Shown piece after piece: positions 23,826 through 32,179 of a DNA stretch of 64,000 bases. Within the stretch, counting starts at the first letter, position 1. Every line of letters starts with the position of its first letter. The DNA comes from Acidobacteriota bacterium (GTDB lineage Bacteria > Acidobacteriota > Terriglobia > Acidiferrales > UBA7541): contig JABCZD010000014.1 of the NCBI GenBank assembly GCA_013289855.1, positions 54,131 through 118,130 on the forward strand. The letters are read 5' to 3'. The position numbers and the translations under genes are program-made. The notes beneath the pieces are model-generated. The model saw only the letters and a program-made list of their open reading frames with translations, was not told the DNA's origin and ran no database searches.

Positions 23826-24959
23826 TTGCGCTCCCTTCTTTTGAAACTGCGCCATACGAGAGTGCGCTCGTCGCGAACTCCCTTTGCGTTGAGCGTCACC
23901 GCCGTCTTGCTGCCAGTGGCCGCGATGCTGCTGGTGTGCCTGGCCGGTTGCAACAAGACCGCGCAACACGCCCCGGACGTTTGGGCCACCGTGAATGGAA
24001 AAGAGATCAAGCGCGACGACGTCGAGAAGTACTACCGCACGCGCGTAAATCCCGAAGGGCCGCCGCCTTCCCAGGAAGAAGCTCTTTCGCTCAAGCTCAA
24101 CGTGCTCGATGAGCTGATCAACAACGAAATCCTGATCGAGCGAGCCAAGAAGCTTAATCTCGAAGCTAGCGACGGCGAAGTGGAAGACAAGTTCACCGAA
24201 CTGAAAAGCCCCTACACGGAAGACGAATTCCAGAAGCAACTCAAGGATCGCAACGTCACCGTCGACGATCTAAAGAGCGATCTGCGGCGCCAGCTTTCCA
24301 TTCAAAAATTGCTCAATCGTGAAGTGGTGGCCAAGATCTCCATCACCGATCAGGACGTCACCGATTTTTACAACGCCAACAAGGCGCAGTTCAACGTCGC
24401 CGAGCCGCAATTTCGTTTGGCGCAAATCGTTGTGACGCCCCGCAAGGAACCGCAAGTCCGCAACCGCAAGAACGACGACGCCACCAACGAGGCGGAAGCC
24501 GAACGCAAAGTGAAAATGCTGACGGACCGCCTGAACAGTGGCGCAGACTTCGCGCAACTCGCCATGGACTATTCCGAGGACATGAATTCGGCGGCCACCG
24601 GCGGCGATCTTGGCTACGTTCCGGAGTCCGCGCTCAACCAATCGGATCCGCAGCTCAAGAAAATTGTCCTGCAACTCAAGCCCGGCGAAGTGAGCCAGCC
24701 GATTCAGTTGAAGGATGGCGTCAGGATTTTGAAGCTGATCACTCGCGAATCCCCCGGGTTGCGCGGCATCGGCGATCCCCAGGTGCAGCAAACCATTCGC
24801 GACACGTTGCGCAATCGCAAGGAGCAACTGTTGCGCGCCGCGTATCTGGCCATTGCGCGCGACGATGCTCGCGTCACGAATTATCTCGCCGAACAGGTTA
24901 TGGAAACTTCCGGCAAGCTGCAGGATGCTTCGAAGGTTGGTTCGCCGGTCAAACCGTAA
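23826..24959 (+). CDS. Parvulin-type peptidyl-prolyl isomerase lipoprotein (SurA/PrsA-like)
   Basis: A protein of about 377 residues. A lipoprotein signal, LLPVAAMLLVCLAGCNK, puts the acylated cysteine in the LAGC lipobox. The N-terminal helical chaperone part (VNGKEIKRDDVEKYY onward) is SurA N-like. The parvulin domain has RLAQIVVTP, GADFAQLAMDYSED and GGDLGYVPESAL, in the order expected for the family. It helps fold exported or outer membrane proteins in the periplasm. The start is uncertain: a TTG at 23826 lies 10 bases after rpmB and gives a suitable signal; upstream frame overlaps rpmB. It may be cotranscribed with rpmB. Confidence 0.88.
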   Translation: MRSLLLKLRHTRVRSSRTPFALSVTAVLLPVAAMLLVCLAGCNKTAQHAPDVWATVNGKEIKRDDVEKYYRTRVNPEGPPPSQEEALSLKLNVLDELINNEILIERAKKLNLEASDGEVEDKFTELKSPYTEDEFQKQLKDRNVTVDDLKSDLRRQLSIQKLLNREVVAKISITDQDVTDFYNANKAQFNVAEPQFRLAQIVVTPRKEPQVRNRKNDDATNEAEAERKVKMLTDRLNSGADFAQLAMDYSEDMNSAATGGDLGYVPESALNQSDPQLKKIVLQLKPGEVSQPIQLKDGVRILKLITRESPGLRGIGDPQVQQTIRDTLRNRKEQLLRAAYLAIARDDARVTNYLAEQVMETSGKLQDASKVGSPVKP

Positions 24960-25013
24960 AGACTTTTTTAGCTCGATTCGCTTAAACGGCCGCCATCCAG
25001 CGGTCGTTTGCTT

Positions 25014-25523
25014 TTAATCCACCCACACCAACACGTCGCCGGCGTTCACCGTGTCGCCTTCTTTCGCCGCTATTTTTTCCACCTTGCCGCTTTTCGGCGA
25101 GCGAATTTCGTTTTGCATCTTCATCGCTTCCACCACCACCAGCCCCTGCCCCGCTTCCACTGCTTCGCCGGCCTGCACCAGAATCCTCACGATTTTTCCC
25201 GGCATCGGCGCTACCACTTGCTGCCGCCCCTGCACTTCCAGCGCACCGTGGCGACCGCGCCATTCCCGCGGGTCCAGCACCTGCGCCGTCAACTCTGCGT
25301 GCGCGGATTGAATCTTCAGGCTGCCGTCCGGCATCGGCGTTACGCGCAACTCATAGGACTTTCCGCCCAGCAGAATGGAAAAAGTGTGTGGCGCCACTTC
25401 CGCTGCGTCCGCTTCCAGAGGATTTCCGTCAATCAGCGCCCGCCACGTCGTGCCCTCGCGGCGCAGTTCCACTACGCGCGTTTCTTTACCCGCGGAGCCA
25501 GTGAGCTGGATTTCGTGCTTCAT
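25014..25523 (-). CDS. Biotin carboxyl carrier protein of an acyl-CoA carboxylase
   Basis: A 169-residue protein. The C-terminal biotinyl domain (about 100-169) has the biotin attachment motif EAMKMQ with Lys135 and the surrounding beta strands VVAPMPGKIVRILVQAGEAV. The N-terminal half is the linker/BT-like region found on pyruvate and propionyl-CoA carboxylase carriers. It carries CO2 from the biotin carboxylase (25520) to the carboxyltransferase (28112). Its start overlaps the biotin carboxylase stop by four bases, so the two are coupled. Confidence 0.93.
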   Translation of the reverse strand: MKHEIQLTGSAGKETRVVELRREGTTWRALIDGNPLEADAAEVAPHTFSILLGGKSYELRVTPMPDGSLKIQSAHAELTAQVLDPREWRGRHGALEVQGRQQVVAPMPGKIVRILVQAGEAVEAGQGLVVVEAMKMQNEIRSPKSGKVEKIAAKEGDTVNAGDVLVWVD

Positions 25524-27028
25524 GGCTGCCGGTCCACCTGTTCCCGCCGCCCGACGGATTTCCAGCGCGAAGTTTCACCGCCAGCATCAATGTTGGTCGT
25601 TGCCGAACCCTGCCTGGCATGCCACATGGCCGCTGCTACTGCGGCTGCGTCTACTTCGGCTGAAGTCTCGTTTCCCGAAACGCGCGGACGCCGCAGCAGT
25701 TCATCCAGCCAGGTGGTATGAATTTCTGAGCGCAGAAAATCCGGCTCGCTCAGGATGCGGCGAAAAAGCGCCACGTTCGTTTTGATTCCCGTAACCGTGT
25801 ATTCCTCCAGCGCGCGTCGCAGCCGCGCTATCGCTTCTTCGCGGCTGTTTCCCCACGCGATTAATTTTCCAAGCAGCGGGTCGTAATCGTTCGGCACCGT
25901 CCAGCCTTCGTAGATCCCTTCATCCAGCCGGATGCCCGGTCCGCTGGGCACGGTGCGCGAAAGAATTTTCCCGGGTGAAGGGAAAAAATTGTTGTCCGGA
26001 TCTTCCGCGTACAGCCGCACCTCCATGGCGTGCCCGCGCGGGGTAAGCGTCTCCCAAGCAAAGGGCAGCCGGTGCCCAGCAGCGATGGCGATCTGCAGCT
26101 TTACCAGGTCGAGGCCGGTGACCTGTTCCGTCACAGGATGCTCCACCTGTAAGCGCGTGTTCACTTCCAGAAAATAAAAATTGGAATGCGCGTCCACCAG
26201 AAATTCTACGGTGCCTGCATTCACGTACCGCCCGGCGCGCGCCAGCCGCACTGCCGCTTCGCCCATTTTCTTTCGCAGGTCCGGCGTAACGATCGGCGAG
26301 GGCGCTTCCTCCACTACTTTCTGATGCCGCCGCTGCACCGAGCACTCGCGCTCGCCCAGCGAAACTACGCGGCCATGCGCGTCGGCCAGGATTTGCACCT
26401 CCACATGACGCGGCTTCTCAAGATATTTCTCAAGATAAAGCCGGCCGTCACCAAAAGCGTTGGCGGCCTCGGAACCCGCGTCGCGAAACGCCGCCGCAAA
26501 ATCGCCATCCTTCTCGACCAGTCGCATGCCTTTTCCGCCGCCGCCCGCCACCGCCTTGAGCAGAACCGGATAGCCCATGCTTTGCGCCATGGCGTGCGCT
26601 TCTTCAATTTTCTCAATGGGATCGTTCGTCCCCGGCACGGTCGGCACATCGGACCGTCGCGCCAGTTGCCGCCCCGCCGTTTTCGCGCCCAGCGCTTCCA
26701 TCGATTCCGCGGACGGCCCGATAAACGTCAGCCCCGCTTCGCTGCACGCCAGCGGCAACGCCGCGTTCTCCGCCAAAAAGCCATAGCCGGGATGTACCGC
26801 GTCACACTCCGCCCGCCGCGCGACGTCCATCAACTTGTCGATGCGCAGATAGCTTTCCCGCGAAGGCGCTGGCCCGATCGCATAAGCCTCATCCGCCAGC
26901 CGCACGTGCAGCGATTTGCGGTCCACCTCGCTGAATACCACCGCGGATTGAATCCCCAGCTCGCGGCACGCCCGCAAAATCCGCACGGCGATCTCACCAC
27001 GATTGGCAATCAATATTTTCTTGAACAT
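25520..27028 (-). CDS. accC: Biotin carboxylase subunit of an acyl-CoA carboxylase
   Basis: A 502-residue ATP-grasp enzyme beginning MFKKILIANRGEIAVRILRA, the canonical biotin carboxylase start. The glycine-rich ATP loop AVAGGGGKGMRLV lies near residue 160, followed by CSVQRRHQKVVEEAPS and FYFLEVNTRLQVEHPVTEQV near 285 with the catalytic residues. In the cytosol it carboxylates biotin with ATP and bicarbonate. Length is somewhat above the 450 of E. coli AccC, with the extra at the C-terminus. Together with the carrier downstream and the carboxyltransferase at 28112, it is probably a propionyl- or other short-chain acyl-CoA carboxylase rather than the fatty acid AccABCD. Confidence 0.94.
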   Translation of the reverse strand: MFKKILIANRGEIAVRILRACRELGIQSAVVFSEVDRKSLHVRLADEAYAIGPAPSRESYLRIDKLMDVARRAECDAVHPGYGFLAENAALPLACSEAGLTFIGPSAESMEALGAKTAGRQLARRSDVPTVPGTNDPIEKIEEAHAMAQSMGYPVLLKAVAGGGGKGMRLVEKDGDFAAAFRDAGSEAANAFGDGRLYLEKYLEKPRHVEVQILADAHGRVVSLGERECSVQRRHQKVVEEAPSPIVTPDLRKKMGEAAVRLARAGRYVNAGTVEFLVDAHSNFYFLEVNTRLQVEHPVTEQVTGLDLVKLQIAIAAGHRLPFAWETLTPRGHAMEVRLYAEDPDNNFFPSPGKILSRTVPSGPGIRLDEGIYEGWTVPNDYDPLLGKLIAWGNSREEAIARLRRALEEYTVTGIKTNVALFRRILSEPDFLRSEIHTTWLDELLRRPRVSGNETSAEVDAAAVAAAMWHARQGSATTNIDAGGETSRWKSVGRREQVDRQP

Positions 27029-27126
27029 AGTCGGTCAGCGACGCAGCGAAATGTTAGCACGCGCCGAGGGCGCGCCAAGCGCGGCGTGCCGTTGGCGTGT
27101 CCAATCGTTTGCGGTATAACCGTTCC

Positions 27127-27354
27127 GTGAGCGATCTACTCCAGCACTACCAGAACGTGAAGTCTGAGTTGCAAGTCCTCAGAGGTTCGGTGGCCGGCCT
27201 CCCGGGTGCCGAGGAATTTCTGAAGTTGTTTGATGAGTTTGTCCGTGAGTACGAGTTCGGCCTTGCCCTGGAGATAGTTTGCGATCGCCTTCTCGATCCA
27301 GCCGTGACAGCACCAACCGCAGAGGTGGTCAGCCGCATCGGCTGCATAACCTGA
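27127..27354 (+). CDS. Small hypothetical protein (MafI-like?)
   Basis: A 75-residue protein from a GTG at 27127. The sequence SDLLQHYQNVKSELQVLRGS is helical, and EFLKLFDEFVREYEFGLALE resembles small all-helical immunity proteins of the MafI type, whose members have an EYxLALEELCD-like core. The likeness is weak and no toxin gene is adjacent. The gene is divergent from the biotin carboxylase gene and convergent with 27439. Charged, protein-like composition and lack of overlap make it a probable gene. Confidence 0.5.
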   Translation: MSDLLQHYQNVKSELQVLRGSVAGLPGAEEFLKLFDEFVREYEFGLALEIVCDRLLDPAVTAPTAEVVSRIGCIT

Positions 27355-27438
27355 TGTGGGAGAAGGATAACTGCGTCGCGAACCTGAGAGACAAAATGCA
27401 GTCTACCAGTCGACCGTAATGCCCCAAAAGTTAAGCAC

Positions 27439-27765
27439 CTAGCCGCCCAAGCTGATATTCACTTCAAACTGCACCGGATTGGGTATGCCGCGCGGTAGAA
27501 CCGTGATCATCGAAAGCCGCGGAGTATCCAGCAGGATGTTCATCATTTTGTTCAGCGTGGTGCCTTCCATGAGGTAGCGCACCGTCAAACCGTCGGACAC
27601 GGGATGGCCTTTGGGCGTGGCTGAGAACGGTGTGATGCCGTATTTATTTTTCAAACTGACCACGATGCTGACCAGGTCCGTAAGATTGTCCTTGTCCAGC
27701 CCGCTGAACTTCATGCGCTGCAGCAAATCATGGTCCAGCGAAAATTGTCGTATCGGTACGGCCAT
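27439..27765 (-). CDS. Hypothetical protein
   Basis: A 108-residue soluble protein with a strong GAAGGAGG site before the ATG at 27765. It begins MAVPIRQFSLDHDLLQRMKF and contains DKDNLTDLVSIVVSLKNKYG and EGTTLNKMMNILLDTPRLSM. The end, PNPVQFEVNISLGG, looks like a closing beta strand. No known domain is recognised. It lies between the biotin carboxylase and carboxyltransferase genes of the acyl-CoA carboxylase, on the same strand as both, so it may belong to that transcript; a functional link is not shown. Confidence 0.7.
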   Translation of the reverse strand: MAVPIRQFSLDHDLLQRMKFSGLDKDNLTDLVSIVVSLKNKYGITPFSATPKGHPVSDGLTVRYLMEGTTLNKMMNILLDTPRLSMITVLPRGIPNPVQFEVNISLGG

Positions 27766-28111
27766 GAGGCCTCCTTCAGGTATTTGTTCGCAGGGGGCCA
27801 GACAAAATCGGAGGGGCTACGCCATACGATGGTGCATTTGGTGTACCAAATCAGCGGCCGCTGCCAATGCGTCGAACGCCGGCAAGCATTCCACCTTCGC
27901 TGAGTTCTATCGTCAAAGCTTGCGAATTCCTTAGAGTCAGTAGCGCGATCGTTCCGATTCGTTTGCCGAACCCGGTTTTTCACACTGAGGGAGGCCGATT
28001 CCGTTGTGGCCAACGCCGCCAGATAAGGATTCGCTTACTCTTGCGGCTGGCCGAGAGCGGTTTTTAGAGAGAGATTTGCAACGGGAATTACGGCGGAATG
28101 TTCAGTGGAAT
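27766..28111. other. Gap between hypothetical gene and carboxyltransferase
   Basis: I see no credible gene, repeat or strong terminator here. Short frames crossing it have poor composition and overlap the neighbouring gene. Confidence 0.5.
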
Positions 28112-29749
28112 CTACAGGGGAATATTGCCGTGCTTTTTGCGGGGATTCGTATCGCGCTTGTTTTCCAGCGCTCGCAGCGCGGCGATGATCTTCCCGCGCG
28201 TCTCGGCCGGCTCGATGACCGCATCAATATATCCGCGCTCTGCGGCCACAAACGGATTGGCGAAGCGCTCACGAAACTCCGCGATCTTTTCTTCGCGCAA
28301 CGCGGCCCGTTCGGCTTCGGGAGTCTTGTCCAGCTCGCGTTTGTACACGATGTTGACCGCGCCTTCTGGACCCATCACGGCAATCTCTGCCCCCGGCCAG
28401 GCAAAATTTGCATCGGTGCGAATATGCTTGGAGGCCATCACGCAGTAAGCTCCACCGTAAGCCTTACGGGTGATCACGGTAATTTTCGGCACGGTAGCTT
28501 CCGCGAAAGCGAACAGCAGCTTCGCGCCGTGCTTGATGATGCCGCCCCACTCCTGCTGCGTTCCCGGCAAGAATCCTGGCACGTCCTCAAACGTGATCAG
28601 TGGAATATTGAAAGCGTCGCAGAAGCGCACGAACCGCGCGCCTTTTACCGAGGCATTGATGTCCAACACGCCGGCCAGAAAAGCCGGCTGATTGGCCACG
28701 ATGCCCACGGGCCGGCCATCCAGGCGCGCAAATCCGACCACCATATTCCGCGCAAAATGCTCGTGCACTTCGAAGAAATAAGCGTCGTCGACGACGGCGT
28801 GGATTACGTCCTTGATGTCATATGGTTTCTGCGGATCGTCCGGCACCATGGAGTTCAGCGCTTCGTCGCGACGATCGAAAGCCTCGCGGCAGGCGCGGCG
28901 CGGCGCATCTTCCAGGTTGTTCGAAGGCAGAAAACTCAGCAGTTCGCGAATCATGGCCAGGCAATCGGCGTCGTCACGGGAAACGAAATGCGCCACGCCG
29001 CTTTTTTCGTTGTGCGTCATCGCGCCGCCGAGTTCCTGCTTGGTGACTTCCTCGTGCGTAACCGTTTTGATCACGTCCGGCCCGGTGACAAACATGTACG
29101 ACGTCTCGCGGGTCATGAATATGAAATCCGTAATCGCCGGCGAATACACCGCGCCGCCCGCGCAAGGGCCCATGATCGCGCTGATCTGCGGAATCACGCC
29201 GCTGGCCATGGTGTTGCGCAGAAAAATATCCGCGTAACCGGCCAACGACGCCACGCCTTCCTGAATTCGCGCGCCGCCCGAATCGTTGAGGCCGATCACC
29301 GGCGCGCCCGCGCGCATCGCCAGGTCCATGATCTTGCAGATTTTCAGGGCATTGGTTTCCGAAAGCGATCCGCCAAACACAGTAAAATCCTGCGCGAAAA
29401 CGTACGCCCGCCGGCCGTGAATGCGTCCGAATCCAGTTACGAAGCCATCGCCCGCCGGCCGCTGTTCCTCCATGCCGAAATCCGTGCAGCGGTGCCTTAC
29501 ATATTTGTCTAGCTCTTCAAAGGAGTTTTCGTCCAGTAGCAGATCAACGCGTTCGCGGGCCGTCAACTTACCTGCTTTGTGCTCGCGCTCCCGCCGCTCT
29601 TCGCCGCCGCCCGCCTCCGCTTCCGCCGAAATACGCCGCAACTCTTCCATGCGGTCGTGATGCTTCGCCGGCGAGCTTCCGTACGAATTCTCGCGCGAGG
29701 CGGCTTGCGAAGTGACGGAAGAAGCCGCGGCAGATTTCTTCTCAGACAA
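28112..29749 (-). CDS. Acyl-CoA carboxylase carboxyltransferase subunit (propionyl-CoA carboxylase beta type)
   Basis: A protein of about 545 residues with both carboxyltransferase halves. The N-terminal half has KLTARERVDLLLDENSFEEL and GLNDSGGARIQEGVASLAGY, and GPCAGGAVYSPAITDFIFM follows, lining the biotin/acyl-CoA site. The C-terminal half has GVLDINASVKGARFVRFCDA and KAYGGAYCVMASKHI. It transfers the carboxyl group from carboxybiotin to propionyl-CoA or a similar substrate. The start is set to a TTG at 29749 because AAGGAG lies six bases upstream and the codon overlaps the stop of 29742; a GTG six codons earlier is possible. The N-terminal 35 residues are Ala/Ser-rich. Confidence 0.94.
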   Translation of the reverse strand: MSEKKSAAASSVTSQAASRENSYGSSPAKHHDRMEELRRISAEAEAGGGEERREREHKAGKLTARERVDLLLDENSFEELDKYVRHRCTDFGMEEQRPAGDGFVTGFGRIHGRRAYVFAQDFTVFGGSLSETNALKICKIMDLAMRAGAPVIGLNDSGGARIQEGVASLAGYADIFLRNTMASGVIPQISAIMGPCAGGAVYSPAITDFIFMTRETSYMFVTGPDVIKTVTHEEVTKQELGGAMTHNEKSGVAHFVSRDDADCLAMIRELLSFLPSNNLEDAPRRACREAFDRRDEALNSMVPDDPQKPYDIKDVIHAVVDDAYFFEVHEHFARNMVVGFARLDGRPVGIVANQPAFLAGVLDINASVKGARFVRFCDAFNIPLITFEDVPGFLPGTQQEWGGIIKHGAKLLFAFAEATVPKITVITRKAYGGAYCVMASKHIRTDANFAWPGAEIAVMGPEGAVNIVYKRELDKTPEAERAALREEKIAEFRERFANPFVAAERGYIDAVIEPAETRGKIIAALRALENKRDTNPRKKHGNIPL

Positions 29750-30041
29750 GCGGTTCTCCTTGCGCACTCGAGGGTTTATGCGCCGTCCCGTTGAGCATCG
29801 CTTGCTGACCGTTAGCGTCGCCAGGAGAGAAAATGCGCACCGCCAGATGCGTGGCCAGCCACACCGTGCCCAGCAGCAACACTACGCCAAGCAGCAGTTC
29901 CGCAACGATCGCGCCGGCGCGTTGCAGCGACGATTCGATGGCCGTCACATAAATCGTGGCCCGCAGCAGAATGTACATGGCGCCCAGAGTCATGGCCACG
30001 ACCAGGATGGTCGTCAAAATCGAAGCGAAGATCATTTTCAT
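29742..30041 (-). CDS. Small two-helix membrane protein
   Basis: A 99-residue protein from ATG 30041. Two hydrophobic helices, IFASILTTILVVAMTLGAMY and ELLLGVVLLLGTVWLATHLA, are joined by a short polar loop (TAIESSLQRAGAIV). The C-terminus is polar. No domain is recognised. Its stop overlaps the proposed TTG start of the carboxyltransferase gene, so the two are coupled. It might be an accessory of the carboxylase locus, but there is no direct evidence. Confidence 0.65.
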   Translation of the reverse strand: MKMIFASILTTILVVAMTLGAMYILLRATIYVTAIESSLQRAGAIVAELLLGVVLLLGTVWLATHLAVRIFSPGDANGQQAMLNGTAHKPSSAQGEPLV

Positions 30042-30169
30042 GGAGTTGACTGCCGCAACTACCGCCCGCGACCAAAAGCATAGCGCAAGTGCGGCTAAAT
30101 CAGAATGCGAGGAAGCTGGTGTTTGGCCAGCAACATAGGAATGAGAGGAACTCACCGAAGATCCGCCGC

Positions 30170-30622
30170 TCAGCGCAGTCCGGACCAATCATCCGCAACG
30201 AGAATGGAATCGGTGGGATTAGAGGGATCGTATTTCACGCTGGCCGGCTGCCCGGCAACCAGCCGCTCGAGACGAATTTGTCCTTCGAGGCCGGTGATGT
30301 CTTGCGCGGTGTGATAGGTAACTCCGGAAATTGCGTAGCTGTAAGACACCAGCTGGCGCAACCGCGTATCAGCCAGCGGGCGCCTGCCCGCGCCAAAGAG
30401 TCCCTTGCGCGGCGCCGGCGGCTCTGGCGGGTGCTCCGCAAGCTCCACGATCTGGCCCTCCGCGATGCGGCCGATTTGATTCAGGTGTAGGCGGCGTTTA
30501 CGCTCAGCTTCCGCCATGTCCACAGCCGGCCGCAAAAAAGCGTAGGCCACCATGGCTACCGCCGCAAGCGCCGCTGCCGCCATCGACAGCGTCAATTTCC
30601 AATCGGCAAGCAGTGCATTCAA
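30170..30622 (-). CDS. DUF3592-like membrane protein
   Basis: A 150-residue protein with an N-terminal membrane helix, LSMAAAALAAVAMVAYAFL. The rest is an extracytoplasmic beta-rich domain: GQIVELAEHPPEPPAP, SYSYAISGVTYHTAQDITGL and QPASVKYDPSNPTDSILVAD. The VxYDPxNPxxS signature is typical of DUF3592 proteins, whose role is unknown. A TTG at 30622 with GGAG eight to nine bases upstream is the likely start; the open frame further upstream lacks good start signals. Confidence 0.68.
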   Translation of the reverse strand: MNALLADWKLTLSMAAAALAAVAMVAYAFLRPAVDMAEAERKRRLHLNQIGRIAEGQIVELAEHPPEPPAPRKGLFGAGRRPLADTRLRQLVSYSYAISGVTYHTAQDITGLEGQIRLERLVAGQPASVKYDPSNPTDSILVADDWSGLR

Positions 30623-30752
30623 CGTGCGTACTCCGTTCCAACGTAAAGTCTGGCTTGTGATGTGTGCCGCGCAGGCAATTGCGAAACGCCGGGAGCAGCC
30701 CGCCGCGTCCCACACTTGCGTATTTTACCGAACCCGCGTGCGGGAAATGAAA

Positions 30753-31565
30753 CTACGCGTTGCGGGCGTGCACCGGGTTGCGCAACACGCCAATACCGGC
30801 AATTCGCACCTCTACCGAGTCGCCCGAAAGCAGCGGCCCCACACCTGCGGGCGTACCGGTGGCGATCACGTCGCCGGGTTCCAGCGTCATCATGCGCGAA
30901 ATCCAGCGCACCAGAAATGCGCAGGGATAAACCATCAGCGAAGTGCTGCCGGATTGCCGCCGCGCGCCATTTACAAACGTCTCCACCAAAACGTCAGTTG
31001 GCGTGAGCTCTGTTTCAATGTGCGGACCCACCGGGCAAAACGTATCAAATCCTTTCGCGCGCGTGAACTGTACGTCGCTCTTTTGCAGATCGCGCGCGGT
31101 CACATCGTTCAGGCAAGTGTAGCCGAGCACGTACGAGAGGGCATCGTCGGATTCCGCAAGATGCGAGCAGCGCTTTCCGATGACCATCGCGAGTTCGCCC
31201 TCGTGTTCCACGCGCTGTGAATACGGCGTCAGAACAATGGCATCTTCCGGACCTACCAAGGAGGTCGACGGCTTCAAAAAAATTAGCGGCTCTTTCGGGA
31301 CGTCGTTACCCAATTCGGCAGCGTGCGCGGCATAATTTCGCCCCACGCAAACAATCTTGCGCGGCTGCACCGGCGCGGCCAAACGGACATCGGCAAATTT
31401 CCAGGAGCCTGCGGCGCGACTCCATGCCTCCCAAGGCGGCCCGGAAATTTCGCGCACGTCATCGCCTTCGATCACCCCGTAAAGGGGCGTGGACCTTTGC
31501 GCGGCCTCGCCGGAATGCGCAGCAGGCGCGGCAGGGACAGCAGTGAAAAAGCGGCAGAATTTCAT
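30753..31565 (-). CDS. Fumarylacetoacetate hydrolase family protein
   Basis: A 270-residue enzyme. KIVCVGRNYAAHAAELG (near residue 70) and RVEHEGELAMVIGKRCSH (near 120) hold the metal-binding glutamates of the FAH fold; the third acidic ligand is in NDVTARDLQKSD. ISRMMTLEPGDVIATGTPAG is the closing family motif. Members split C-C bonds of beta-keto or hydroxy-acid compounds, or decarboxylate oxaloacetate; the usual genome annotation is 2-hydroxyhepta-2,4-diene-1,7-dioate isomerase-like. The specific substrate is not deducible. It starts eight bases downstream of the membrane protein gene's end at 31573 and may share its transcript. Confidence 0.9.
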   Translation of the reverse strand: MKFCRFFTAVPAAPAAHSGEAAQRSTPLYGVIEGDDVREISGPPWEAWSRAAGSWKFADVRLAAPVQPRKIVCVGRNYAAHAAELGNDVPKEPLIFLKPSTSLVGPEDAIVLTPYSQRVEHEGELAMVIGKRCSHLAESDDALSYVLGYTCLNDVTARDLQKSDVQFTRAKGFDTFCPVGPHIETELTPTDVLVETFVNGARRQSGSTSLMVYPCAFLVRWISRMMTLEPGDVIATGTPAGVGPLLSGDSVEVRIAGIGVLRNPVHARNA

Positions 31566-31572
31566 GACGCTA

Positions 31573-32070
31573 CTAGCTTACAGGATGATGGCGATGCGCG
31601 GAATCCTCGGACCAGGTGCGCCAAACGATTTTCCCCAGCCACGCGATGGTAGCCACGATCATATACGGCACCGCGCCAAGGATGAAAATTTGAAACGCCC
31701 CAAAATGTTCGCGCAGTCCGCTGAACGGCAGCGACAGCAACGCATAGATCACGCTGAAGATCGTCCAGCCGACTAGACTGGAAATCCACAATTTCGCGGG
31801 CAGCCACAGAAAGCGCACGATGGGAATCAGTGCAACTATGGCCAATAAAATGGCCGCCGCGAGATTACGCGCCAGGGCAAACTTATCGAGAGAGGGAACG
31901 CGGTTGGCAAGAAAAATCCACAACACCAGTATTAGCGAAAGGCCCAAGCCAACGTACACACCGCTGCGCAGCGCCACGTCTTGCAAGAGAGGCTTCGAAT
32001 TGGGCAGCAGCCGCGTGGAAAGCGGCGGAACAAACGGCATGGGCGACGGGCTCCTCGTAATCCCGTCCAT
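31573..32070 (-). CDS. Small polytopic membrane protein
   Basis: A 165-residue protein from ATG 32070. Four membrane helices are visible: SGVYVGLGLSLILVLWIFLA, LAAAILLAIVALIPIVRFLW, SSLVGWTIFSVIYALLSLPF and FQIFILGAVPYMIVATIAWL. The N-terminus is a proline-rich cytoplasmic segment and the C-terminus ends HRHHPVS. No family is recognised. A longer frame upstream to 32448 overlaps the FN3 lipoprotein gene in antisense and is not supported. It is followed closely by the FAH-family gene. Confidence 0.7.
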   Translation of the reverse strand: MDGITRSPSPMPFVPPLSTRLLPNSKPLLQDVALRSGVYVGLGLSLILVLWIFLANRVPSLDKFALARNLAAAILLAIVALIPIVRFLWLPAKLWISSLVGWTIFSVIYALLSLPFSGLREHFGAFQIFILGAVPYMIVATIAWLGKIVWRTWSEDSAHRHHPVS

Positions 32071-32179
32071 ACTCCAACCCGCGATCAGGCGGATGGTTGC
32101 GCGATTCACAAAAGATTTGTGAGAAATAAAAGGCGAATTTGAGGCGAACCTGGAAGCGGGACGCCGATTAGGGCAACGA

